From: Trichaptum fuscoviolaceum
Taxonomy: Eukaryota > Basidiomycota > Agaricomycetes > Hymenochaetales > Trichaptaceae
Assembly: GCA_910574455.1 (NCBI GenBank)
Contig: CAJSYZ010000006.1
Span: forward strand, 853,981-917,980
Reading direction: 5' to 3'
Length of the DNA: 64,000 bases
Below are positions 32,249 through 43,020 of the stretch, piece after piece (within the stretch, counting starts at the first letter, position 1; the number at the start of each line of letters is the position of its first letter). The position numbers and the translations under genes were made by a program. Under the pieces are notes generated by a model. It was given only the letters and a program-made list of their open reading frames with translations. It had not been told where the DNA came from and made no database searches.

Positions 32249-34023
32249 ATGTCGTTCTGTTCAAGTTGCGAAGGTGTCCTTGGATATGGCGTTAACACTC
32301 ATGAAGAAGAGCCAACGACCGCACTGCCGCCAACAAATTCTGATGCATTGTTTGCGTCCCTTTTCGTCAAACACGGTGATCTACCTCATACTCTATTCGA
32401 TGAACTTTTATCAGTCTTTCGATACCTTGATTTCAGCTCCAAAGATGTAACACTGGCAATTGAGAGCACCGCTGACGAGGAAATCCATTTAGAAGATTGG
32501 AAACAATCGACCATCTCTGATGCCCTACTTGCGTGGCTTTTGGAATCTAATGGCTTTTATCAGCCTATATCTTTCAGCAGAAATCTATTGTCCCTCCTTA
32601 AGCACCACGAGTTCGACAGTGATGACGTGACGATGAAAAATGCCGAGGTCATTCTTGATCATATTGAAGGAAGGCTGCGCTTGGTTGCATTCGAAAAGAA
32701 AACAGATCACTTGGTGCAGAGTGGCGATAGGATCGATAATCCTGTACCGACTTTGGTGGTAGAGCTCGTCGCGGAGGAGCTAGAGTCTCAAAGGAGACCT
32801 TTTCACAGCATAATACGGACGTCTCTCCTTTTCTTTGAAGCTGACAAGACCCTCTGAGATATGTGTCTCGTCCATTCGTCCTGGACTAGCGCTGCACGAC
32901 CACCTTTCAGACGACGAATCTGCGTGGACGAGAAAGGATTGCGGTCGCTGCTCCGAAGTCCACATCTAGGTCCATGGGTTCGCGAGCTGGAGTACAGGCA
33001 ATGCCTTTCGCTAAGGCTTTCGCTGAAGTACTACTATGATGGAATCTCCTCACACCTTCAGCTTGAAGAGCCGTCGCGTCTGCTATGTAGGATCGTAAAG
33101 AGGTGTCCAAACATCACACATTTGCACTTACAAGACCTTTACCCGTATACGGAGGCTAGCACGGATGATAATTCCATAGCTGAGGGTTTTTCCCCCCGCT
33201 TCGCGACATGCGATACCTAACGCATCTCTGGCTTCATTCTCCCTATGAGGGATACAGCATAAACCTGTGGGATTTATGCATGGTGCTGCCTCAGCTACAA
33301 TCATTGAAGATGTCGAGCCTAGAGTGCGTTGGCGCGCGATACACGGTTCGTGGACGACACGATGCATCTAAGCTCATAGAGGAGTCAAGCCCCAGACCTA
33401 CCTTAAAGTCGCTCTCGCTCATGCACATGTACATTTACGACCAGGGCCCAATGAAGTGGTTAACACATCCGCGCGCAGGATACACGCTGAACAAGCTGGA
33501 GGTCAAATACGTCGTCGGTCCATCCCTTAACTACAACCACAAATTCAAGAGACGGCTCAACTACCTTTCTCCGGCTTCACATCCTCATATTGAAGAGCTG
33601 CGAGTCATCGATTTTCGAGGGGAGAGTGACTTTGCATCCGCAATCGAGACCTTGACGTCCTTACGCACTCTGAGCCTCTGCATGCTCCGTTTTCAAACGC
33701 TCCCAGCGGATCCCCCTCTCGAGCTGCCGGCTTCTGTGCGAGATCTGCATATCCACTTACTCGGCGATCCGATGGATAGCGAACATGCTCGTGCCATCGT
33801 CGGTCTGCTTATTGCATCGCCTCATTTGCGAAGGCTTTCCATAACATGTACATTGATAGTTCGCGAGCCTCCGGATGGCCGAAAGCCTGACGTGTGTACC
33901 CTCGATGCCGAGGAAATTCAGATAGCATTCGTCAACGTCATCCAGCACTGCTCAGAAAATAACATACGTTTTGTTTCGGATGTAGAAGAACCGATTTACG
34001 ATTATCTCGATTCTGACTTGTAA
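32249..34023 (+). pseudogene. F-box/LRR-like tandem copy 2, nonsense plus frameshift
   Basis: Collinear with the gene at 29575: MSFCSSCEGVLGYG, DALFASLFVKHGD, PTLVVELVAEELESQRRP, then DMCLVHSSWTSAARPPFRR. Two lesions break it. At 32855-32857 a TGA stands where copy 1 has CGG for Arg (TLRDMC). Near 33190 the frame slips in the homopolymer run gtttttcccccc before RDMRYLTHLWLHSP. After that it stays open through LQSLKMSSLECV, SLRTLSLCMLRF and the C end, with a stop at 34021-34023. High similarity throughout suggests recent duplication and recent decay. The frameshift, but less easily the stop, could be a sequencing error. Confidence 0.72.
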
Positions 34024-34794
34024 ATCAACCATTATGCCCATCAATTATGTATGTTGTGTACTAAGGAGAAGTTGGAGTAACTGAAGCGAATTCTACAATA
34101 TTACATCGCCTCGTTACTCCCGAAGCAGAGCTAGAATCAAATGGTGCGCAAGACAAAGACAGAAAAACTGGGAAGTTGTGGCAGGAAACGGCAAGACATA
34201 GGCCAGGAGTTCGATAGAGATTCGGATGGCAACAATGGTAGGACAAAGACCAAGAGGATCTTAATGGCAAGACATAGGCCGAGCCTGAGAGGAGGCAAAC
34301 AGCGAGACAAAGACCGAATCAATAGCATCAACGGAGAATCCAGATTTACTAGTAGTGACACAGAGCCAAAAAAAAAATACCAATGCGAAACAATATGATG
34401 TGAGAGTGAGAAGGAAGAGCCCAAGAGAAACGAGGAAGAGCCGTAAAAATGATGAGGTCTAGAGGCTCGCCGCTGTCAAAGCCCTGAGTGACCAGCGTAC
34501 CCCTTGTCCGGAGGCCACAAGTATCAACTTGAAGGTGTATCCTCGTGCCTCTGCTGACGTTCGGCATGAGAGAGATATCGATACACAAAGTAGCTTCGTT
34601 TGTCCATTCAAAGAAAAACAGCATCAGCCGCAGCTTGAACCCAGGACTGGTATGTTTCTCGGGTACGCTCAATCTCTTGAGATTTCTGAGCGACCAGAAC
34701 CTGGGGTCCATGTTAAGACAGCCCTCCAACTCCCCCAACAAAGGCTGACCTGTCCCAATGATCGTACACATTCTCCACGCTTCATTAAACAACA
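34024..34794. other. Intergenic, 3' side of pseudogene and PAC1-like gene
   Basis: Purine-rich segment with repeated ggcaagacatagg (34190 and 34266 areas) and gacaaagac blocks. A minus-strand frame at 34349-34795 is open for about 148 codons but has no recognisable domain, and I do not call it a gene. Confidence 0.35.
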
Positions 34795-35820
34795 CTAGAT
34801 GTACATACTTCCTTCCAATTCACTGACTTGTCGGTGCCGGCCGGGCTTCCCACTCTTACTGCCCTTCGGTAGTTGCCATTCAGACTTTGTACCGTCCTGG
34901 GAAATGTTCTGAATGATCGAATGGAGAGCCTGGAGCAGCGTTGGGTCCCACTCTTCTCCCTGTTCGATTGTGTTGAAGTCAAGTAAATCGGCATGGTCGG
35001 AGTTGGGATCAACAGTATGAGGAGGTGCTTTCGGTGCACGGCTTGAGGGGACTAAAATGGCGGAGCCTGTGCTCCGAGATATCCAAGGAGGGAGAGACAG
35101 GGTGGAGAGAAAAGATGCAGTCGTCGATTGAAGGAGATTGGGAGGAGCGAAAGGCGGAAATTCGGCCACTGCTTGTACAGACTATTGATTGTCAGAAATA
35201 TCAGTTTATAATCAATATGGTTCACATACCTCTTTGCCGGGTTTCAGGTACCTGATCGGCGCCAAGTGATGTGGAATCGGCTCTGGTGTAATATATGTCG
35301 GTGTGCTATAGCTGTCCACAATGACCAGTCTGCATTAAATCGATCAGTATCACGAAGTGTGTACGCAGTGAGCTCTCATACTTTGAAGGCTCCCAGTGTT
35401 CAAGGACTGCATGCGCATACTCGTACATCGCCCACGCTGGGAGTTTCGAGAAAGGCTCAGAGATGATGATAGTCGATGCAGTCCAAGAGGGTCGGAACAC
35501 TAGCCCAATCGTGGTTGCTTGTACCATAATTTGCCCAGCTTGCTCGCCCAGCGATGCGCCTCTCGCCCATACTGCTCCCACCTCTCCTGTAGCGATGATG
35601 AGAGGACCAGCTTTTTGTTTGTCTCCAGTGAGAATCTTGACGTCTACGTTAGACTGCAAGCGAGTTCCAGGGCCAACTGAAGGCGGAGCAGGAAATTCAT
35701 CCTCTTCGTCCGATTCATATGCATGACGAGGCGGAATCGTGTCTGCCAAAGGATCAACTTCCTATTGCACATTAGACCTCTAGAGACAAGAGTTGAAGTA
35801 AAACTAACCGGTCTAAACAT
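34795..35820 (-). CDS. Proteasome assembly chaperone 1 (PAC1)-like
   Basis: PAC1 pairs with PAC2 to build the 20S alpha ring. A tiny first exon (MFRP, start 35820) joins after a 45-nt intron to EVDPLADTIPPRHAYESDEE. Next come the core PLIIATGEVGAVWARG, ASTIIISEPFSKLPAWAMYE and, across a second intron, KLVIVDSYSTPTYITPEPI. The last exon has PPWISRSTGSAILVPSSR and DLLDFNTIEQGEEWDPTLL, and ends at SMYI with its stop at 34795. The IIA-G core, the strand LVIVDSY and the C-terminal A-ILV-P ... D ... pattern recall PSMG1, and the length of about 270 residues fits. The match is from memory of the fold pattern, so confidence is moderate. Confidence 0.55.
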
Positions 35821-35915
35821 TCTTATGTTAATGGGAGAAGAAAGAGAGATATGATGATGCAGGTTCGAGACGCGCATGTATTAGACGCGTCACTCAGGCT
35901 CTGCCCGTGACGTCC
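35821..35915. promoter_or_regulatory. 95-bp divergent promoter, PAC1-like / IMPACT
   Basis: The two start codons face away from each other across 95 bp. No TATA box is visible. The 5' untranslated regions must be very short or overlap. Confidence 0.5.
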
Positions 35916-36705
35916 ATGTCCACAACATTGGACGGCTTCATCAAACACTCCAAGGTCCCTCCGAAAGCTCACGCAACATCTCAAGAAATACGCGACAGAG
36001 GCTCTATCTTCGTCGGCGCCCTGTACCGTGCGGCCTCGCCAGCGGAGGCGAAGGATGCCATCAACCACCACCGGCACGTCGTGCACGGCGAGAAGAGTGC
36101 AACACACGAAATGTCCGCCTGGCGCGTCATGGCGCTGAAGCGCGACCGCGATGGGCTCGGCGGGGAAGACGACTTCGAGGTGCAGAGTCACAGCGACGAC
36201 GACGGCGAGGCGGGCGGCGGCAAGCGCGTCCTGCAGACGATGCAGAGAGAGGGCGTGCTCGATGCGGTGGTGATCGTGAGCAGATGGTGCGCATTTTTTT
36301 TCGTGCTATGTTGTCGTAGCTGTCTGCAAATAATCTTTCGTAAATTTTAGGTATGGTGGACGAATGCTAGGCCCCGTTCGCTTCACGCATATCGAAACGT
36401 GTGCTCGCGAGGTGTGTCGGGCGTTCAAGGCTATGGAGGAAGTCGAAGAACACATTTCGCAACTCAAGGACTTGGATAAGGAGCTCTTAAATCTACGCGT
36501 TGAACTGGCATCTATCTCACCACCTGTCGACTCTCAGGAAGTCGCAAGTGGCTCTAGTCCTATGAAAGGCCCGAAGTTGGCAAACTATGAAGAGCAATTG
36601 CTCGCTCCCCCTGATGTGGCGAAGGCCATCCGCCTTGTCAATGCCAGACGAAATGCCATCAAGAACGTCAAAGGCCTTATTGAAAAACGAAAGACGCAGG
36701 GTTGA
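35916..36705 (+). CDS. IMPACT/UPF0029-domain protein
   Basis: Proteins with this domain include YIH1/IMPACT, which modulates Gcn2 signalling. The start is the ATG at 35916 (MSTTLDGFIKHSKVPPK). The domain reads DRGSIFVGALYRAASPAEAK, HVVHGEKSATHEMSAWRVM and the signature region DDDGEAGGGKRVLQTMQ, VLDAVVIVSRWYGGRMLG and PVRFTHIE. One intron (36285-36350) splits the Trp of SRWYGG. The N-terminal RWD domain of YIH1 is absent, so this is a stand-alone UPF0029 protein of about 240 residues. A charged C-terminal helix (ISQLKDLDKELLNLRVEL) may form a coiled coil. Confidence 0.8.
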
Positions 36706-37184
36706 TCTAATGTCACACTTTCTAGCAGCAATGTTGTAGTTTATGTTAGAGCACTGTACAGTATGTATACATATTTCGTTATGGATGACAGTCAACGTGA
36801 TATTGACGATCGATCCTCTGTACGGTCTTCATGTTCATTTACGACTCTTATTCGATCTCTCAGATCTCCGCTAATTGGATCAATATTTGTTAGATTAATT
36901 AGGTGAGACTAGTACTGTTACACTGCCTGTCAGGACTCAGAGCCAGCCTGAGTGGCAGTAGTACTAATTGGACTAATTGGACTAATTGGGGCGGCTGCCG
37001 GCTTCAAGTTCACTGGCAGTTCAAGTTCAACTCGAAAGGCATCAAACCTATTATTAGTACTATACAATGGACGACATAAATGTACCGTTCGTCGCGCAGC
37101 ACTACCCATCAACGTTCTATTGCTTGCCTACCTTCGTCTACACTGCTGTGAGGCTTTCCCGCAAGACTTCCAAACAACTCGAAG
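36706..37184. other. Intergenic with nested hairpin
   Basis: No gene. A foldable nested inverted repeat spans 36910-36966: TAGTACT outer arms, then ACTGCC / GGCAGT, then ACTCAG / CTGAGT around a short loop. A 9-bp triplication follows directly. Confidence 0.5.
36963..36989. repeat. Three perfect copies of actaattgg
   Basis: Contiguous 9-bp units start at 36963, 36972 and 36981. They sit at the right edge of the nested hairpin. Confidence 0.9.
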
Positions 37185-38666
37185 ATGGGCGGCCATCAAG
37201 TCGACAAGTCCTGGGGCGGAGACATACTGCGGGAGTTTGCTAGCTACTCTTTCGTATTTGCCCCCACCTTTCTTATCTTTGTGATTGAAAGCGTTTGGTC
37301 TCTCAAGGCAAGCTGCTTTCATCTAGTTATGAAAGACGTATCTTACATGGGCTGTGGACTGCGTAGACATGGCAAGCCGTTCGGAAACTTCCTCAGCAAG
37401 TACCGAAGAATGCTTCTCCGCCCAAGAATAAGTGGGATATCACGACGAGGGGCGGTCTCGCCTTGGTCTTCTATATTACCGCGATAATGGTGTGGGGTTT
37501 CAAGATTCAGATGTTCGATAGACTCGAACCTTCCAACATGAACTTGTTCTATCTTATAACCCTCTCACCTCCTCTCGTTTATCTTCTCGGGAACGTGAGT
37601 TTTGATTCTTGTTGGACGGTTATCAGAAAAACACGCTGACTGGTACATCCACTAGTGCATAGGCATGTATCTGGGCTTTTCTGTTCGGGCTGTATCTCGT
37701 GTCCCGAGTGGTCGTAAGTTCTAGTCGTTGATGTTGGTAATTCTACACTGAGATATAACCGCACTTATCAGATGTTACACTACAAATCAAGAATGTTGAG
37801 GGGTATAGCAATCTTCTCTGTAGTATACCGTACATCCTGGCTCTCGCCCCAGTGGTCGCTTCTTTTGTGTTCAAGTCGCGGGTGTTGCTGGCATTCGACG
37901 TCGTCGCGATTACCCACTTCCTCTTTAGCAGTGGGGTTCCTCGAGCCGTTGTAGGGAAACACATGGCCATTGCAGCCACCTTAACTGTGCGTGAGGTTCT
38001 ACCTTGACATTAATCAAGAATCGAATGTCTGACGCTCGTGATCAGTTTGTCTACATTGTCGTCCTAACAGTCACATCGTCGTTGGGAAGGCGTTCCTTCA
38101 CGATCGACATCTTCCCTAAAACCCAAGATGGCCAAATGATTGGATGGCCTCAACTTATTTTATCGTGCTTCGGGGTCGGTTGGCCTTTCAGCATTATCGC
38201 AGCTTGCCACCGCTTCGACCATTTCAACACAATCTCCCCAATCGCTCTCAGTATATCAGGGGACGCCGGCGCAAGCCCGAGTGATGTGATGGTCTCTAAT
38301 GATACCATCACGAAGATATCGGTCCAGCCCCCCAGCCGGGAAGAGTTCAATTTCCCCAGACCCTATTTCTGCGCAGCTTTGATGGGCTGGCTGACATCCT
38401 TCCTGCTTGTAGCACTCATCGCAGTGATTAGCAAGGCAGAGATCGAACCCGTCATATCCGGCTGTTTCGCGAACTACCTCTCTCCAACGGTCATGGCCTT
38501 CTTCGTTGGCCTCGTCTCCATTAGTCGCAAAGAGACTAAGAAACTATTGGAGTACAGGGAGAATTGGTTTATCAAGCCCAAGCCCGTGCTCGATGAGGAG
38601 GTCAGCATCGCAACATCTGTGGAGAAGGTTGAGCTCGATCTCGAGAAAGGAAAGAATTCAGTGTAG
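37185..38666 (+). CDS. Diverged signal-peptide-peptidase-like membrane protein A
   Basis: A multi-pass protein whose second half follows the layout of A22B intramembrane aspartyl proteases. SRVLLAFDVVAITHFLF and VGKHMAIAATLTFVYIVVLT align with the helix that normally holds the YD motif. DIFPKTQDG aligns with the LLFPK loop, LSCFGVGWPFSIIAACHRFD with the GLGD helix, and PYFCAALMGWLTSFLLV and LSPTVMAFFVGL with the last helices. Both catalytic Asp positions are replaced (VYI; GVGW), and the PAL motif is not recognisable. It would therefore be a pseudo-protease. The first exon (MGGHQVDKSWGG) ends in a GC donor at 37308; translation after the matching AG aligns with the GT-AG intron of the inverted paralogue at 55332-56820. 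Family assignment is inferred from spacing. Confidence 0.55.
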
Positions 38667-38886
38667 TCCTATGTAGTGAACTATGTCGTGCAATCGTCGC
38701 TCAGCTTTCACTGGCAATTAAAGCTCTACTCAGCATGATATTCTGTTGAGTGATGCGAAGATCACGTTGTGTTTCGTGTGCAAGAGGTATGATTGTATGA
38801 CAAATGCTACGAGACTGGGTTGCAAATTACAAGGATATAAAAATAGTTGAACAGAGAATAATACAAGGAGATGGATGCAACATAGA

Positions 38887-41800
38887 CTACTTTTCAAGAC
38901 CACACAAGTTCTCTATCTGTTCCTCGTGAATGCCATGTTCCGATTCACATATAGCTCGATTGCCCACTGCCAGCGACATGAGCTTCATCTTCTGGCCCTT
39001 CCACCGGCCCTTGCAAGGAACACATAGATCGTTCACTTTGGGCTTATACGGGTATACGTGAACCATTGGTACAGTCAGGGTGACGTCCTTGTCTGGCAAG
39101 AGTTTCACCAACACTGTCGACGTCTTTACCTTGTTTTGGAGAGCCAAGACGGTGACCACCAAGGCATCACGATTTTCGTATTTACCTTCAAACCATTCCC
39201 TTCCGGGTGTGGCCGTTCCCAGGAAAGTTACTATTAGCGACTTGTGCAAGGGTTTCAATTCGGGTCTTAACAAGAAGTGTTGACCGTCATCGGTGTCTAT
39301 TGAATTGTTCAGCTTCATGAAAGACCAGATAACCTTCAAAAAATGCGTACCTTCAGGAGATTTGTACTCAAAGCCAGCACTAGGAGTTTGCGCAGACGCC
39401 GCGGGAGTACCATAGTTATAATAATCTCGGTCGAAGGAAGAGGAAGCCGCGGGCGTAGGTGCGCTTGCCGCAGGCGTCATTGCTGGTAAATGGAATGCAG
39501 GCGTAGGCTGAAGCGCGGAGTGATCAGTCAGGTTTCTGAGCGTGTATCACAACGCAAGTACTCACAGCAGATGCCGCATCCCCCCAAGACGATACCCAGG
39601 CAGGCGTCGCCGATCCAACACCTCCCCATGGACCTGTTGCCTCGGAAGCACCTTCCTGTCCATTTTGATATGGATTGGGGGTACGAGCCGGACCCGGCCA
39701 CGCTGGCGTTTGCGCCCCAGCCCCGGACCAGCCGGGTGTCTTCGGCGCATTCCACGTCGATCCGGGCGCAGCAGCATTCCAAGCTGGTGTTCTCGAACCA
39801 GCGCCAGCACCAGCGCCCCACGCAGGAGTCCTTGGTGCGGCCTGGCCCATGCCCCAAGTAGGGGTCTTACCTCCATCACCGAACGGAGTGCGGGAGCCTG
39901 AGTCATTGACATACGGATTAGGTGTCTTAAAGCCAGATCCAGGCCAAGCTGGCGTTTTATTGCCATTGTTATAGGGATTCGCAGTCGGAGGTAACCCCCA
40001 CCTTCCATCACCCGGTGGAAGCATTGAACCACCATTTCGTGCCTCGAAAGAACCCGTATTTCTTGCCCTTGGGGGTTCTAGATTCTCAAGCTTTCCAGTA
40101 GGTCTGTACACAGTTTACTTTTCGTATTTTAAAGTAATGAAGGGAGGACTCACAGCATGCGCAGTACTTTCGCGCGATCGATGGTAATAATTTTGTTGTT
40201 CGCTTGCAGCTCTATCCGAAGTTGATTGCCATTTGTATCTTTGATGATACCATTGTAGCCTTTCTGAGGACCTTTGATGATCTTGCAGATTACTCCAATC
40301 ATACGATCTCGAGGTCCTCTACCGACTTGAGCGTTAACCATGCTCTGTGACTGTACATTCCCAGCAACAGCAGGGTTCATCTTCGTCAAGTCAAGCTTGG
40401 CTTTCTCCGCATTACCCTTCGGGGCAACTGATTTGAGGGAACGAGCACGCGTAACAAATACCCCGCCATTTTCTGAGATCTCACGATTAAAGAGGAAGGC
40501 AAAGAATGACTGATAAGTGTGAAGAACAATGCCCTTGCGTTCCTAAACGAAAAAAAATGATCAGTATAATGACGATTGTGCAGAAGACGATGTATATCAT
40601 ACCTCGCCATCGATTTCCTTGACATTATCACCGACTTTCAGCTCGTGGCCCTCGGAATCTGTCGCTATTGCGCCTCTTGGGTCCTTGCGCATAGAAATTT
40701 GATGAGGTTGAACCAAACGTACTTGACCATTCTGGTCCAAGACACGGAACGAATCGCGCTCAGTCTTGAAGATGACACCTACAGTTTGCAAGCTACGGCC
40801 CATTGAGTTAGAATTAGAATGTTGAAGAGTCAAGTGCGCTCAAACTCACTCTATTTGTACCAGGTCGTGCAATTCATAATTTCCGACAATATTCGACCCG
40901 GATCCGACTTCTGCAGCCTCACGTAGATCCCTGGAGAATACAGATACCTAAATGGGACAAAGCCATTAGAGCTTGACTATGCTTGCAAACACGCAACAGC
41001 AGAAATGCACCTCTTGCATAGACATGTCGGACAGGAATGTTACCACATTGTCAACGACCGATACAACAAGACCTGTTTCGTCTGCGTTCTGACCGGACAT
41101 GACCTTAACGTGGTCACCCGGCTTGAATCGCTTTCGAACGCTGCGCGCGGGGACGTCAACTTTCTGGCCTTCCATGTCTATACCCGAAGCCTTCAGCGTC
41201 ACTACATCGTTCGCAATGGATTCAACAACTCCATGAACGCCAGTCTGTTCGCCTTCAAATACTTCCACGTGATCCCCAGGCTGCAAGACTTGGATCGCTT
41301 CCTTCTTGGCTGTCTCGGCGATAATAGTGAGGTCTACGCCAGTGTCGTTTTCTAGTCCATCTTCTTGGCGCGTAAACTTCATGATTTCGTCCAAGGTCGG
41401 ATTCACGTTTTCCAGTTGAAGCGCCGATAACTTGAAGTCCTTCTCGAGATACCCATCTCTAAACGTTTCATTGTTGAAAACAAACGCGTGGTTGCGTTTT
41501 CCGACAGCGCGGCGGCCATAAGCCTTCACGACCTCTTCGAAGTTGAAGAACCGTTGAGGGGGACGGTTAGTAGCTGTCATCCCAGTGCCTTTTAATTTCC
41601 GCTTCTTGCCGTCTGTGGATACTATTTCGTCTTTCGGATTCAAATCAATGCGAGGCATTAGTTTCAACCCCACTTCTTCCCCATTATCGGAAAGATCGAT
41701 GACCTGAGCGAGGTCTCCAATATATTTTCCTCTCTTTATTCGCACCCAGCTTCCCGGATTGATCGCAACCTCTCTCTTCTTTATCTGCAAGAGACTGGCC

Positions 41801-42759
41801 ATTTCTTCAATGGGAACCAAAGAGGTGCCTCTGTTGATGAAAACTCCGACAAGCCCATTGATAGCATGTATAACCTGTTGCGAACTGCGTGCCTCCACAT
41901 AGACGATGCCAGGCAATGATTCACGTTCAAAAGCCGAGAAAATCTGTAAGGGCTTTGCGGAGTTCGCTTGATCCAAGGCTTTACGCATGAGGCTGAAAAC
42001 AATTTCACGCTCTTTGCCCGGCTATAAGCATAATCAGACACTCATGACGAATGAGTCAATCGAGTGACTCACTCTAACTCTGACTTGCCATAAGTTTGCG
42101 TCCTGCACGGATGGCATAAGCAACCGTTGTGGGATCTCATTCATGTCCCCAGAGTACGGTTGTACAACAGGCCGGTAGCGATCAGTAACATCCTGAGCTA
42201 TACGAGCAAGGTCTTGGTCTGTGAGTTCCTGCTGTTTTCTATTCAAACGTGCATGGGATGCAGCGTTTTGATTCATGTTGCCCAAATCATCCCCTTCTTG
42301 TCCAGTTTCCTCCAGAAATCCATCTCAATGGGAGTTAGATAGTTATTCTTACAGCAAGTTATACGCAGCTTACCTCGAACATCCTCGTCCTCTTCGTCTT
42401 CGTCGTCGTCCTCTTCGTCGTCTACATCAGCCACCAAATCAAGGAAACGGTTCACGCTCGGCTTCTTCTGCCGCTGTTATATGGTCAAGTCGGTTCACAG
42501 TAGATTCTTCGGAAATGGTACGCACTTTGCGTCTTTTCTTTCCGCGTGATTCCCCTGGATCTTCGTCTTCATCCTCGTCTTCCTCATCCTCGTCATCGTC
42601 ATCCCCATCCTCATCCTCCTCGTCATCCTCCTCTTCGTCACTATGTTTGCTGTGTTTCTTCTTCTTCGGACGCTCTTCTGGCTCATCGTCGTCGTCTTCA
42701 AATATCGCATTTTCATCGTCATCTTCCCGTCGCGTGTGCTCTTCATCAAGGTCAGACAT
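38887..42759 (-). CDS. SPT5: Transcription elongation factor SPT5
   Basis: The large subunit of the Spt4-Spt5 (DSIF) complex, which rides on RNA polymerase II. It starts at 42759 with an acidic head ([10 protein letters not shown], long D/E runs) and a [19 protein letters not shown] exon. The NGN domain follows ([18 protein letters not shown] ... NGLVGVF), then several KOW modules: [72 protein letters not shown] and [20 protein letters not shown]. The C-terminal repeat region is rich in TPAW and TPNPY motifs ([21 protein letters not shown]), the likely kinase targets. A final folded segment follows across a short intron, ending ENLCGLEK. Many introns of 50-60 nt. Length is of the order of 1,100-1,200 residues, typical for fungi. 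Confidence 0.95.
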
Positions 42760-43020
42760 TGTTGTGGTAGGAGGAAGAGAGAATAATAACTCGAATGCGG
42801 CGTAAGTACTATAATAACTTCATGTGTTTGCTTAGTCAGCTGCCACGACTTGGACGAGTTCAACTTGAAGTTCAAGTTGGCGGCCTGCCACTGAACCACA
42901 TTGACATTGAACTTGGACCCCCACTGAAGCTCAGAGATTCGATACAAGTCATGTCGAATTCCTAGGCCTAAACCTCAAGTCAATTTGTGCGATCTCTTGT
43001 GTACTTGAAATCAAGAAATC
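42760..43020. promoter_or_regulatory. Divergent promoter region, SPT5 / F-box
   Basis: 261 bp between opposed ATGs. It contains ttcaacttgaagttcaagttgg, in which TTCAACTTGAA is nearly palindromic, near 42858. No TATA box was recognised. Confidence 0.45.

Noticed and set aside
34141..34398. 85-codon Arg/Lys-rich frame
   Set aside because: Low-complexity purine-rich DNA with internal short repeats; no family resemblance.
39490..40035. Several long frames on both strands around the SPT5 tail
   Set aside because: Shadows of the GC-rich TPAW repeat region of SPT5.
42275..42805. Plus-strand Ser-rich 176-codon frame
   Set aside because: Antisense shadow of the acidic SPT5 N terminus; Asp/Glu codons read as Ser on the other strand.
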